Positions 9,650 through 21,124 are shown, numbered from the stretch's first letter. The stretch: 58,500 nucleotides of DNA from Chrysomallon squamiferum (GCA_012295275.1 CM022665.1:2780667-2839166); one strand, 5' to 3'. Notes: generated by a model from the letters alone, not told the origin. Numbers and translations: made by a program.

Positions 9650-12600
9650 CTACAAAGACATTCTCAGTTTTATCACTTGTAAAATTAAATGAGTATTTCC
9701 AAGCAGTTTTAGTCTACTCTTTTAGTTTCACATGACTAAATAAACAAGAAATTGTAACAAAATTGAAGTGTTTTGTGTTTCTAGTATGAATTATAAAGTT
9801 TTCATTATTATAGGACAAGTGACATATGGTATCATGTATGTCATTATATTTATTCTTAAAGCAGAAAGCCTTTGTTTCAAAATAAACCTTCATAATACAA
9901 ACCTTAAAACAACTTGGTTGTCTATGATTTTACTATTTTTTGGACAAGCAAGATATTTTCATTCTTAAAGCAGCTGTTTCATAATACAAGTTTATGATAC
10001 AAACCTTAAAGTGACTTGGATGTCTGAATTTACGACCACAATCCTTGCATGTAAACCTGCTCTGGTTGTTGTGTATTAGCATGTGATAGTTCAGACTGTG
10101 CTGCCTTGTAAATGTTGTGTTGCAGATAAGGCACACAAATGGCTTAATTCCTAAAAATGTTAAAGGAAAATTTTGTTTGACATCTGCATGGCTTTATTTG
10201 CTACTTTAATATTCTTTAAAGTGATAATAATTAATGATTAAATTGCAGAAAATATAAAACTTTCTAAGGACTTCAGCTTCTTTTTTTAGTTAAACAATTT
10301 ATAAAAGTTATAAATACTTGGGTTAGACTAACAGAAATGATTTCTTTGATTCTTAAAAAAGAAAGATGTAAATGTATAATGAAACTCATCTCCAAAGTCA
10401 TAGTTATTACACAATGGACATATTCTGTTTTCTAATGGTTAATTTTTCCATCATCTCATTTCAATAGGAAGATTGTGGTTTGAAAGTCTAAACTGTAATG
10501 ATAGGCATCAGTGTTTTCTGACTTTAAGGTTGAAATGTGTCTGGAATGCAACAGTATTTTTAAATAGTTTATAATTTGAAGTTTTAGATGAGTTATCAAT
10601 GTTAGAGTAGCAATATTGTAAGTACTGATCTATAAGTCTTGTGTTAATGCATGATTTTAACACAGAACCACTAATGGTACCATTATACTATGATAAACAC
10701 ACACACACACCATTGAGAACAGATTGAACGTGTAATATGCATTTGTGATTAAAAATGTTATTGCTAACATCATTCAGTAATAGTCTGTACACTAGTAATG
10801 ATAACTGCTTTTCTATGATCAATTGATACCAGTAAATAATCATTCTCACTTTTACAGTAATATATACTAGATAACATCCAAATTCTCCAATTAGCAAATA
10901 CAGTGATATAGATTTCCTTACAGATAATAACAATGTCATAAACATGTTACATAATTTTGGCATTAATGACAGATTTTCAAATCCCCAAATTTCTCTACCA
11001 TACAGAAGAACTGGTAAAATCATGTATGGAAATATTATGAATATTGTTGTAGAATGAAATACATAGCCTTCTGTACTTGTGCATATAACCTATAAATTAC
11101 ATGGCAACATTTACCATTTATACCATTTTAAATTAATTTTCCTCAAAGTCTGATTCTCCAAACTGAATTAGAAGTTTTGCTGAAATCTGTAAATGTGAAA
11201 AAAGGTTTGTTCTGTGCTTTCGTAAGTTCAGTTAATCAGTATAATGTAAAGGCCTGGTCATTTGTACAATAATCCTTCCTAAATTCTGTTTGAACTTCAG
11301 ATCATTTGTTTCAAAACACTACTTTAGTGTATTATTTAATATGGCAGTAAAGAGTTTCCCAAGACAACTAAGTAATGTATTATTTTTATCAACGATTTTA
11401 TAAATTATCAACTAACCATGAATCAGGAAAGAAATCCTTGTACTTTTGCAGTAAAATTACTTGTAACAGCTTGGCATATTCTACCCAGTTTAACAATGAA
11501 CTTTCTTTTCTATCATTTGTATGCATTAAGTAACCTGGTATTTCTACATTATCAATATTTTCAAGTTTTGATTCTACTAAACACAAAATATCATACTGAT
11601 TTAAAATGTTAACAAGTTCTGGTTCATGTAGTTGTTTTCAGGCACAGACATTTAAAAATACAATATTTACAGAGTCAGAAGGGTTAACTCTTTCTGTATA
11701 ACTGATAGTTCAGCTGGTTCATTTTGATTGTCACCAGTATCAGTCCTCCATCTGTCCTAGGCATATTCTTCCATAGGTGAGGAGTAACTGCGGGCAAACC
11801 TGTTCAGATTTAGAATTTGTTTCAGTATGTGGGTACCATCATCTACCTTCAATAAAAAATTTGTCAACCAAAAAATATGACTGTAGTCCATGTTTTGTAG
11901 CCTGATAAACTTTGGCCACAAATTTTTTCTACATTCCACAATCTCATGAAGATAACTAACTGACACTAAAATGAGTGCTCTTTAAGACTTTAGATCTTCT
12001 TCTAACAATTTCTCCATCTTTTAATCATTCAAATTTAGCAGTAATAGGCTGTGGCCTTGTGGAATTTGGAATTTTCAGACCAAAATGGACACACACACAA
12101 TACTAGAAATCTTACCTGCATGACTTCGATAATGATACATCAGTGTGGCACTGGCAGTGAAAGTTTTCCCATGACAAATTTTGCACATCAAAGGAAATTT
12201 ATCATCTTTTTTTCTACCTTTCAATTCACGAATACACTTCAAGGCAATTTTCTGCAAGCAAAATATTTCAACATCAAAAGGTATTTTTGTCTAGCATGCC
12301 CAAATTCATTTTGCAACATACATATAGTGCTGTTATAAAGAATATTTAGCAGCAATCAACATTTTATTTAACAAGGCTAGTACAATAACTAACTACTGAT
12401 AAAATATAAATTTATGTACTTTTCATTAAGTCAGAGAGTTCTTACAACAAAATAAAAATAGAGTATAAACAACATACCCGTTCACATTCAATTATTGCCA
12501 TTTCAGTTGACAAATTTGAATGTTCTGGTTCTGACTGAGGTTTCTTTCTCTTCCTAGAACCTGAATCTTCCTCCCCTTCACTAAAAGATACATTTTCTTC

Positions 12601-15600
12601 AGGAATGGTTATTTTTCCAGTTTTTGCAACCTGTAACTTGGGCATTGGTGGGTATGGTCCTAAAAATATATAGAAACAAATTATATATTTTAATGCAGTA
12701 ATTACTGAACGCAACAATTTTTTAAAATGTATTTTTCATGATACTCAGTATAGGTAAAACATGACATAGTTGGTCATATTTTTGTTTGTTTTAATATTTC
12801 AGCACCAATATCAACAATGAAACCTCAACACAAAAAATATAACAGCTATTAGATGAAAATATAGAAACATACGTTCTCCAGTATGCCCTTCTTCTTCAGA
12901 ATCACTGCTGCATTCATTTGGATTAATTATTTCCTCAGCACTAACCATTGGAGTCTGTGCATTGGGAGGAGGTGCTACAGAATATAAAAGAATTGGTTTG
13001 GGCGGTTTGCCTGTCCGAATTGGATCAATGTATGATACACTCCCACCTACATCAATGATGCTGGAATCATCATCATCATCATCAGATGAATCCGAATCCA
13101 TACTGATGTTTTCTATGCCACGTTTTTTACCAAATATTGTTGTGTAGCAATGATCATGATGTGGCTGAGTTCTGTTCAGTAGCTCAATGATGAACTGCTC
13201 ATTTTCCTCAATTCGACGTTCTGTGATTGCTGGTAAAGAAACTTCATTGCTATCAGCTTCACCATTTCTCTGTTTTTTCTTATTTGCTAAATGTTTTAAT
13301 TTCACTCCACTTTCAGCAGACATGTTACAAAGTACAGACTTCTTATGAGCATATCGATTTGTCACCGTTTGTTTAGCTGCACCGTCAAAAGACGCCTTTT
13401 TGCTTTTCTTCATAGAATTTTCTTTGATGTCTTCATAATTCATAAAATTGTTCTTGTTTAAATTGTCTTTTTTGTTAGCAGGAACTGATTTAAGACCAAG
13501 GCGTTTACATGGTTTCAATCCTGTAAATCTGGAAACAGTAGTCACATTTTTCTTTGCATTTTGATTACTGGAATTGGCACCACCTCTTCTCCTCTTAAGA
13601 TTACCGTCTAAACAATAAAAAATATTGGTTTACTTTAAAATATGTCTTACAACAGAAATGACAATAGTCATATGGATGATTTTTAATTGCTGCATACTAT
13701 AATTAGTTATATAAAAATATAAACACTCACTGCAACATTTAGTTAAATTAATGTCATTTTCTGTTTTTTTATTAATGAAATGAAAAGTTTTTAAATGAAA
13801 AACTGTACACTTTTAAAGAAAAAATAAGAAATCATGCTAGATATTTGGCATTTTACATCATCAAATGGTATTTTCTTTATTCAAATCCCTTAGTATATTA
13901 TGTAGTCTGCAATTAAAGAAACATAGAATGGAGTGCCTTTCCACAAAACTGCCTGAAAATAATTTTGACCTCAAGACACAAACATGAGCTATGCTAAAAC
14001 TTAAGCAATAAAAGATTTTTGGCAGTTGTCAGAAAACCATTGTTTATGCATTTAATATTACAGTACAGCTTGGTTTTATTATCTCTTAATTTTAGTGGGT
14101 TTTAACATTTTCACCTATACTTAATACCACTTAGCCATTTTAAGATGAAATAAATTAATATACATTACCAATAGCTTTCTTTTTCTGGACTCGAACTGGT
14201 ACAGCTGTGAAATTAAATGGTTCTGTTCTTCCAGGATCTACAATAACAGTGAAATGAGCAAAATGAAAACAAACATATTATCATACATTTTATTTGAATT
14301 ATTTAATCTGTTAGTAAAAACAAAATAAAATTATATTTTCTATGCTGAACATATGAATATAACAGATATATTAAATATCAGTAATATCTGAACAATACTT
14401 GATTAGCTTCAGTAACACTTAAAAGAACTTTACCATTTGCATCATCTATAAGCTGTTCTATGTGACTCAAAAGATGCATCCTTATTTTTAATCTGGCTTT
14501 TGATTCATTACCAAAACTGGAAAACTGTTCATTGCATTTTGGGGGCATCAGACAACAGGTGTATGTATAGTTTCGAGTCATTTCATTACAAACAAGGTCT
14601 GCAAACAAATTGATGAGGACTTTGTCTGACAGTGTCTGTATCTGATCAAGATTCAACAAATCCAGTGATTGTAGATTCCTTTTAGTTACATGTACCTGAA
14701 AGAAATTAATTATTTGTTTTGTTATAATTGTATTTACTACATTCAGAATCAAATATTAATATTTAAAGTATATCTAAAGTGGAAAAGTCAAACTGACTAA
14801 ACCCATTTTTAGTATTTCCGTATGGTATTTTTATTTGTTTCTAAACATAACCTATAATACTAATAAAGAATGACAGTAAAATAACAGCACAAGAAAATGC
14901 ATATGTGAGTGTTAAGTTTTCCATTTAATTTGACATCATCCTGTGAACCTTTTCATTTGCCATACATCTTCAGATATATATGCATTTTTATTTCAATGTG
15001 CATTATTACACCAACAGTATTAAAATATTTCACAAGGGATCCAGTAATGCAATAACCACTGAATACTTTCACACATCAGAATATTAAACTCATGTAAACC
15101 TAAGAATCCAACCAAAATACTCATTTTCAATTTCATTGTATGTCTTTCTGCTCATTTTATTTATTTTCTAATGACTTTATTATTATTATTATTACTACTA
15201 TTTTTTTTTTTTTTAAATTGCTATAAAGAATAATGATTCAGAATAAATCTCATTTATATAAAAATTAAAATGGATTGATGATTAAATGCATTTAATAAAC
15301 AAAGGCTGTGGTTAATAATATATTTACTCTTTTGGAAGGTGAAAATTTGGGCTCTTTCTGCAGCGTGGCAGAAGCTACTTGTGCAAGCACCTCCAGAGAC
15401 ATGTAGGATGACTTATCTTCATTTTCACTTTCACTGGAATTAATTGCTTCCTCTTTAAGTTTGCCATTTCTTGTGGATGATCTTGAAAATCCAGCTAAAA
15501 GTAACAAAGTAATCCTAAAAATTATATATTTAATAAATATGTAAATAAATTATAATTTACATGTTTCTCTTAAACAGGCAAAATCAATAATGAAATAATT

Positions 15601-18600
15601 CTTAATGTTCTGGAAAGTCCATGTGAACTTTTATCAACTCTTTCAATATTGTTATTGTTAAAGTTCTTCACTGAATACATATGTTTAAAGAAGATTATAC
15701 ATATATAAAAAAGAGATGACAATATCTGCACTTTCAAGAAATTCAGTTTCAACCAGAGTTTTTTGTCAGTTGCCATAAATTCATGACTGTGCATCATGAT
15801 TGTCTTACAGTAATGAGGGATAACATACTGTAAGTCTGTATGTTTCATTTTGAAATGAATTACAGTTTTGTTTAGTCTACTGATATGATCATGATAGAAA
15901 CGTGAAGAAATCGGGTAATTAAATCTGATTAACTGTGGTATGTGAAAACATGTTTGTGCATGCACAATTTGAAGCCAAGTTGCACAACCAGATTGGAGAC
16001 AGAATGAAAACACTCGAAAAGTGTTGACTGAGGTAGAGGCAGGTGTAAAAACTAAAAAAGCAATTTCCCTTCAATTATTTTATCAACATGGATTAAAAAC
16101 AATGGATCAATTCCAGAAGGTTATTTAAAGTTTGGTTCTAAATGTAAAAACGTGAGTGTTTAAAAACACAGAGGCACCAACTTTGAAATGGTCAAAAACT
16201 CTCCTAGGCCAGTATTATTTACAAAACCTAAGGAATTAGCCTGAATGTTTGACTTCATCTGGATGGCTGGATACATTCAAGGAAACTCTAAAGTGATTTT
16301 CATTTGGAAAGTACAAAATTGGCTCCTAAGTGCAATTGTAGGTTTATTAATCCCGATTTCAGTGATAAAAAATTCAAAGTTTGTCAGTTAAATAGTTCCA
16401 AAGTTATTACTTTTTAATATCTATTTTTTGTACACGACTCCATTTTAAAGAAATCTTGATTTTTAATAGCCCATTCTGAAGTCAGATTGACTATGACAAA
16501 GCTTATTTCACAACATATCATTGTGTTCCAAATATTCAGTCTTACTGTCACATTATCATAATTATTTTTTTCCAAATATTCAGTCTAATTTTATTCATAA
16601 CTCTGCAAAGTATATTTACATCAATATGTGAAATCATTCATTTGCTCTAGAAATAAAATAATAAAATCTTTGAAAATTCATAACTTCACTTCTACTTGTA
16701 CTACAAAAATAGTTTTTATAACAATTTAATTGGAGTGAAAAGATGAAATGTCAGTTTTTAAGGCATTCATCTTTTAACAAGTTGCAGTTTTCTTCAGCAT
16801 CAAGGCACAGTCTTAGTGCTAATAAAGGCTATATAATAATACTAAAGATTACTTGTCGAGTACCACTTCCTCCTGAGAGCAGGACTCAAAGCATTTTACA
16901 TTTGAGAGTATAGTATATTAATGAGACATGGACAAAAACTGGATAGGTAATGAATTACTATGTAATGAAAGTATTTACAAAAGTTACAAATTTGGTGATG
17001 TGAATGTAAGTGGAGCAGAATTTCAGTTGGATAAGATTTGAGAAGTGATGATGAGAAAATGTTTCTGTGAACATATTTGAATATGGAAGTGGACTTCATG
17101 AAGCAAATGTCAAACCAAAGAGGAGATTGAATACAGAAATTTGTGCTGAATGTTAGATGTTATCATTTATTATCTATACAGTATGTTTTGAACCAAGAAA
17201 AAACATAAAAGGCTTAGTTTTTCCCAGTAAAACAAATTAAACATTTGTATTCTGTAATCTGTTGCAATGTTATTTCCAAGGCATTGCCACAACCATAGAT
17301 AAATCAAATAAAAAAACTAAATACTGCTGAATAAATTATCACAAATAAGGCTATTTTTAGTTAACAACAGTTGGAAAACTGAAGTCATATGACTGTAAAT
17401 TTTTTTATTTTACAGACATCAGAAATAAATAAACTGCTCAAAACCTTCAGATTTTGTGGTGAAAGCCTCCTCCTCATTATCTGTGACATTATGCTGAGAA
17501 ATGATGTGCCTATATAACTTTGATGATTTATTAATCAAGGTGGAGGCACAGACAGACAATGTATGTGTAACTGGTTCTAAAATCATTTCAACAGGTTTTT
17601 TTCACTTAAATATTAATTTTAAATTGAGATCTTATGAAAAGAATGATCATTCTGCTCACAAACAAAAACCTTTGAACAGAATTCACGAGGCTCAGGTCGG
17701 ATTTGTGATCATATAGTTGCTTTAAGTTTCAACCCTAATGTTTTTTAAAAGATGAAAAGTTTCTCTTTCCGATACCTTTTTGAATGGGGTAATTTTACTT
17801 AGAAACTGTTCAGAGGTTTTCTATCACTTTTAGGTAGCAAAAACTTCCCATGTTGGATACACAAATGGAACTAAAATATGAAACTTTTGTTTGGCCAAGA
17901 CTGTTTATATGAAGAAAGTTTGTAGAGCTAACCCATGAGCATAAAAAGTAGTAGATGAACAATGTTTGTGAAACATGAGATGATGAACCCAAGGGACTTC
18001 CAATTGAGATTAAACCCTTTTTTTCACAATACAAGGAAATACACCTACAATAAACTTAAAGACATAAACTTCAGTTTTTCCATTCATGTACTTTTTATTC
18101 AGATAGGACTTGAAAGAGAGATAAATCATAATTAAAAAGTAAAAAAAAAAATATAGGTCAAAACAATATATGGTGGAACCAAAATAAAGGTGCTTTGGAA
18201 TACTCATTTACAACATAAGTTATTTGAGTTATATTTTATAAGATCTATAAGATTTGATGGAAATATAATGGTTTAATTGATCTGGGATACATTTTATTCA
18301 CCAAGGCAGTCTCTCAGAACAACAGCAACTTATTTCAGATGTTCAAAACCTACTTCTGCAACATCAGAAAGGGATGAAATGTCATCAGCTGAAATATTAT
18401 ATTAAAATTTTATTTAACTTTGGACAAATCTTACAAGTCTGACTGATGCATTTTGATTAAAATTATATAATCATGTGTATCATATTAACAACTGTCGGAT
18501 TTCAAAGATCTAAAAATGATGATGAAGACAGACATTTCCCTGACATCCTTTCAAGAACATCTACAGCAAATAACTGATGAAACAATGAAAATACTGCATA

Positions 18601-19499
18601 TTGGAGACAACCCTCACACTTTATAATTGTACGATCAGAGTTCAATGACGTCACCTGTAATACGGGATACTGACATAGTCACATAGCTACTTTAATGATG
18701 ATATCTGAATTATGATTATATGGCAGATCAGTGCTGGAAACTGGAATTTACAAATGACTGACATTACACAGACTTTGCGTACATGTCATTTGTACATACA
18801 TTTAAAGTACTTGAATTTTAATTTTAAATCATGTTCAGTATCAGTTCGTTTGACATTAAAGTATACTCATAACTGTACAGTACTGTTGACGTTTGTTTTT
18901 ATTGCATGGCTTTCTTAGTTTCTACATTGGAAAGGGAAAAAAACTATAATAAAACAAAGTATCGTCGTTAATTTTTTTTTTCTATTTCGATTTACTCTAA
19001 ATTTGCATAATATAAACAAATAAATTAATGCAATAGTTTACATACACTATTAATTAAGTAATACATGCTCTATATTTCGCGCCCAAAAGTTCCCGATTCC
19101 CATCCGCCATGTTTGTTTCGTCGTCTGTCAGTTTAATAACTTATCTGGCATAGTGAACTAATCAAACGATATATTAAAACAACATACCTTTCTCACATGG
19201 CTTCCCACTAAAGTAGAATAGCCACTTTAAAATAATTAGCGGACATTTATCTGACACAGTTGTTTAGATGTATAACAAAATTAAAACGATGAACTACATT
19301 TTATTACAATGAACAATTGTAGCAGCCGACGCTGTTATTTCTCTGCCAAGAGACAATATAAAATTAATTAATAAACCAACGCATATAGTCTGCTATTAAA
19401 ATAGTGACCCACAGTAATTAATTAATAAATATTTTGACAAAGATAGCCACCTTTAAGGTTTGTTTGGGATATCTTTCCTTTTTGACGAGTTGTCGCCAT
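9239..19499 (-). CDS. C2H2 zinc-finger protein, 718 residues, nine coding exons
   Basis: The exons (19451-19499, 15328-15494, 14434-14695, 14169-14237, 12873-13607, 12478-12659, 12116-12251, 10005-10150, 9239-9649) join with matching phases to 2157 nt, exactly 719 codons. The protein starts MATTRQKGKISQ. Residues 73-160 form a module with a finger-like motif (C119/C120, C126, H146, H150; wider than a normal C2H2). Residues 183-430 are low-complexity with acidic runs. Four C2H2 fingers follow: C511/C514/H528/H532, C540/C543/H556/H560, C568/C571/H584/H588 and C596/C599/H612/H617. A TGE linker joins the last two. Finger 1 has 13 rather than 12 residues between Cys2 and His1. A second acidic run precedes the end, PIGIVVNT. 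It is probably a nuclear nucleic-acid-binding protein. I could not assign an orthologue. It starts head-to-head with EHBP1. Confidence 0.9.
10005..10150 (-). CDS. Zinc-finger gene exon 8 (finger 2 and most of finger 3)
   Basis: The acceptor is TTTTTAG and the donor is GTTTGT. The exon encodes FVCLICNTTFTRQHSLNYHM to the second His and the first part of finger 3 (FTCKDCGRKFRHPSHFK). The intron interrupts finger 3 before its two His residues. Confidence 0.95.
10690..11990 (-). mobile_element. Broken LINE (non-LTR retrotransposon) in zinc-finger intron 7
   Basis: Minus-strand reading gives, in order, an endonuclease-like start (VNIVFLNVC near 11690, then DILCLVESKLENIDNVEIPG near 11550), a jump to reverse-transcriptase finger motifs (SCLGKLFTAILN near 11360; TEFRKDYCTNDQAF near 11260; FTDFSK..NSVW near 11190), then the C-terminal PVLLYGREIWGFENLSLM at about 11010. 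The piece holding the YADD active site is missing, as is the sequence between endonuclease and reverse transcriptase. There are frameshifts and stops. It is dead and lies in the same orientation as the host gene. Confidence 0.75.
12116..12251 (-). CDS. Zinc-finger gene exon 7 (finger 1)
   Basis: The acceptor is TTCTGCAG and the donor is GTAAGA. The exon contains CKICHGKTFTASATLMYHYR then SH, a C2H2 finger with one extra residue between the second Cys and the first His. Confidence 0.93.
12478..12659 (-). CDS. Zinc-finger gene exon 6
   Basis: The acceptor is ATTTTTAG and the donor is GTATGT. The exon encodes RPYPPMPKLQVAKTGKITIP, an acidic FSEGEEDSGS and a basic RKRKKP cluster (candidate nuclear localisation signal), ending on a whole codon. 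Confidence 0.88.
12873..13607 (-). CDS. Zinc-finger gene exon 5 (large, acidic and basic linker)
   Basis: The acceptor is TGTTTAG and the donor is GTATGT. The exon encodes about 245 residues (183-427). It is Lys/Arg-rich at the start (NLKRRRGG, possible nuclear localisation signal), with an acidic run DSDSSDDDDDDSS, a Pro-rich TGKPPKPILLYSVAPPP and an acidic ECSSDSEEEGHTGE end. It is probably mostly disordered. Confidence 0.9.
14169..14237 (-). CDS. Zinc-finger gene exon 4
   Basis: This 69-nt exon has acceptor TATTGTAG and donor GTAATG and encodes DPGRTEPFNFTAVPVRVQKK then KAI. Its length is a multiple of three and its entry and exit phases are equal, so it could be skipped without a frameshift. 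Confidence 0.85.
14434..14695 (-). CDS. Zinc-finger gene exon 3 (atypical Cys/His module)
   Basis: The acceptor is TTCTTTCAG and the donor is GTAAAG. Residues 73-159 include a predicted helix (LLNLDQIQTLSDKVLINLF) followed by YTYTCCLMPPKC and KIRMHLLSHIEQL. The latter gives a widely spaced Cys/His set that could bind zinc. It looks like a conserved N-terminal module of this family. Confidence 0.9.
15328..15494 (-). CDS. Zinc-finger gene exon 2
   Basis: The acceptor is TTTTAG and the donor is GTAAAT. The exon encodes AGFSRSSTRNGKLKEE, then an acidic Ser stretch and SLEVLAQVASATLQKEPKFS to SKR. It ends on a complete codon. Confidence 0.9.
15495..19450 (-). other. Zinc-finger gene intron 1 with coding-like relics
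   Basis: This 3.95-kb intron is less AT-simple than its surroundings. On the plus strand, short peptide-like stretches recur in order, for example VLTEVEAGVKTKKAISLQLF near 16040, FHLESTKLAPKCNCRFINPD near 16300, FEYGSGLHEANVKPKRRLNT near 17080 and SFQEHLQQITDETMKILHIG near 18550, separated by stops. This resembles a decayed element or retrocopy in antisense orientation. I cannot name the family. A minus-strand open stretch of 147 codons at 15570-16013 shows no recognisable domain. Confidence 0.35.
19065..19110 (-). CDS. Possible alternative first exon of the zinc-finger gene
   Basis: The minus-strand reading ATGGCGGATGGG... encodes MADGNRELLGAKYRA plus T and ends at a GTATTA donor in the same phase as exon 1, so it would join exon 2 in frame. 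It overlaps a YY1-like CCGCCATGTTTG and an E2F-like TTTCGCGCC at 19075-19083. This is speculative; without a transcript it may be only a promoter-like motif. Confidence 0.3.
19451..19499 (-). CDS. Zinc-finger gene exon 1 (start)
   Basis: The ATG at 19499-19497 lies in AAGATGGCG, which resembles both a good initiation context and a YY1-type motif. The exon encodes MATTRQKGKISQTNLK plus one base. The donor GTGGCT is weak but gives the right phase for exon 2. Confidence 0.75.
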
Positions 19500-19734
19500 C
19501 TTCTGTCTCGTCTGCTATAATGAATTCCCGATACCATAGTCCTTACTATACGTCAAATAATGATTCATAAAAGAAGATCTTATGCATTAGGAGACTGCAT
19601 AAACAAATTTATTTTAGTTTTTAATAGAGACAGCAACAGCCACAATATAATTATAGCTATGTTAAAATAGGCTTACATTTTTTGACAAAATAAATTAATC
19701 AAAAGAAGAAGCCTTTAAAGATCAAGGTAAATGT

Positions 19735-19800
19735 TTTGACCCAGTAATAAAATACCGGTGTCGCAGTTTGAGTTTGATCCCGGTTAAAAATTGTCGATCT
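19735..19800 (+). mobile_element. Possible decayed tRNA-derived SINE head
   Basis: GAGTTTGATCCCGGTT resembles a pol III B box (GTTCGATCC), with an A-box-like GACCCAGTAAT about 35 bp upstream. No clear body or tail is seen, so this is only suggestive. Confidence 0.3.
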
Positions 19801-20125
19801 TTCAAACTAAGCAAGTGGCAAAATCGGTGTACAATCTCAAAACATTATTTTTGTACCGTACCCGGGTTCTAAGTATCATAAGTATACTGCATATCATCTG
19901 GATACGTGAATCTCTTTCAGATGAATTCTAATGATGTATATATTTACAATACTCTCAAGATGTCAGTAGATATTTTGAAACTATCTGTTATTTGGCTGCT
20001 AGTACTAATATATTTAAAAAAAGATAATTTAAAACTAAACTCACTTTGGTTTTTCTAATCATCCAGTTTTCCTTAAGCCAAAAACAAACCAAAGCATTAT
20101 ACCGGTCAGTCATAGTTGTCTAAAA

Positions 20126-20213
20126 CGATGTGATATGAAGATAAAATTGTCTGATTTTACAAGGCAAAATCTGCTAAATGAACTTTATGTAATTTTATAT
20201 TTGAACTAGGAGC

Positions 20214-20247
<34 letters not shown>
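20126..20247 (+). repeat. Dispersed repeat, left half, with (TAA)n tail
   Basis: GATGTGAT..GAAGATAAAA through CTGATTTTACAAGGCAAAAT and TATTTGAACTAG matches 23809-23900 with few differences. It is followed here by a (TAA)n run, whereas the other copy continues into a further 130 bp. Confidence 0.85.
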
Positions 20248-20254
<7 letters not shown>

Positions 20255-20744
20255 TTACTGAGTAAAATTTATTCTAACAAGACATAGACCAAAATGTAAA
20301 ATAAATTATTGCAAATGCAGTAAATGCGTATGTTTTCCTGCATGCACTTAATGGGAGTTAATAAAATATCTGTTTCTCTTCAAGATATTTTCCCATCTAT
20401 GAGAAGCGCATTTAAAAATAACTTATTGCTATCTAATAGACGCTTATTATTGTTATCGCTTTTTCTAACTGCATTTCTATAGTCTGTGTATTATTTGTTA
20501 ATAATGAATACTTTGGTCTGTTGCACATTGTTTTGATAATTTTGATAGTTAAATATATGTATATAAACTTATTCTTAATTATGTTTGCATAAAATGAGCG
20601 TGGCAATTTTCAGTCTTGAATTCTTTGCATATTGTCGGGGTTTTATTTATTTATCTATTTATTATTAGTAGTAGTAGAATTCACGGGCTTTTAGGAACAG
20701 ATCTGAGGATCAATCATTTTGCTTCACAAAAACAGTTTTTTACC

Positions 20745-20748
<4 letters not shown>

Positions 20749-20776
<28 letters not shown>

Positions 20777-20778
20777 TT
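20749..20778. repeat. (TTTA)n microsatellite
   Basis: Tetranucleotide run about 230 bp upstream of the EHBP1 leader. Confidence 0.9.
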
Positions 20779-20994
20779 ATCATTTTATTATTATTTTTTT
20801 TTTTCAAATGAAATTATTGTCTTCTTTTTTATTTATAAAAAGATGCATAAAACTATATGATTAATCTTATATCTGTTTACATAAACAAATACATTAATTT
20901 ATTTATGTCAGATATCCGTTGTTTTCTTGTTGACGTGAAATTATTTTAACACATGAAAAACTTTCGATAATTGAGCCATCCAAAAATACCATAG

Positions 20995-21030
20995 AGCTTT
21001 GTCACGTGATGACATCAGTACAAAATGGCT
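20995..21030 (+). promoter_or_regulatory. EHBP1 core promoter motifs
   Basis: GTCACGTGAT at 21001-21010 contains a CACGTG E-box of the USF/TFE/CLEAR type. It is followed directly by a CRE-like TGACATCA (21010-21017) and a YY1-like AAAATGGCTG (21022-21031). This cluster, at the start of the leader exon, is typical of a TATA-less housekeeping promoter. The transcription start itself is inferred. Confidence 0.5.
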
Positions 21031-21124
21031 GACGGATGGGAAGTTAGATAAAGTGTCATCTGAAAATAATGACTAATTGAAAACATAAGTTGATAACCTA
21101 GTTTAATCATTCAGAGTTTTCATT
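21000..21124 (+). other. EHBP1: EHBP1 non-coding leader exon
   Basis: The stretch ends at a strong GTAAGT donor (21125-21130). The coding ATG lies in the next exon, ten bases after a clear acceptor, so an upstream leader is required. The start near 21000 is a guess from the promoter motifs. Confidence 0.5.

Larger units (their letters stand above)
19500..20990. promoter_or_regulatory. Divergent intergenic region between zinc-finger gene and EHBP1
   Basis: About 1.5 kb separates the two start regions. Its edges carry YY1-like and ATG-proximal motifs. Inside it are a tRNA-SINE-like fragment, half of a dispersed repeat, a (TAA)n run and a (TTTA)n run. I see no further exons. A shared regulatory role is an inference from the head-to-head layout. 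Confidence 0.4.

Noticed and set aside
15570-16013. 147-codon minus-strand open frame in zinc-finger intron 1
   Set aside because: It shows no domain, no support as an exon in phase, and composition expected of AT-rich non-coding DNA. It may overlap the relic on the other strand.
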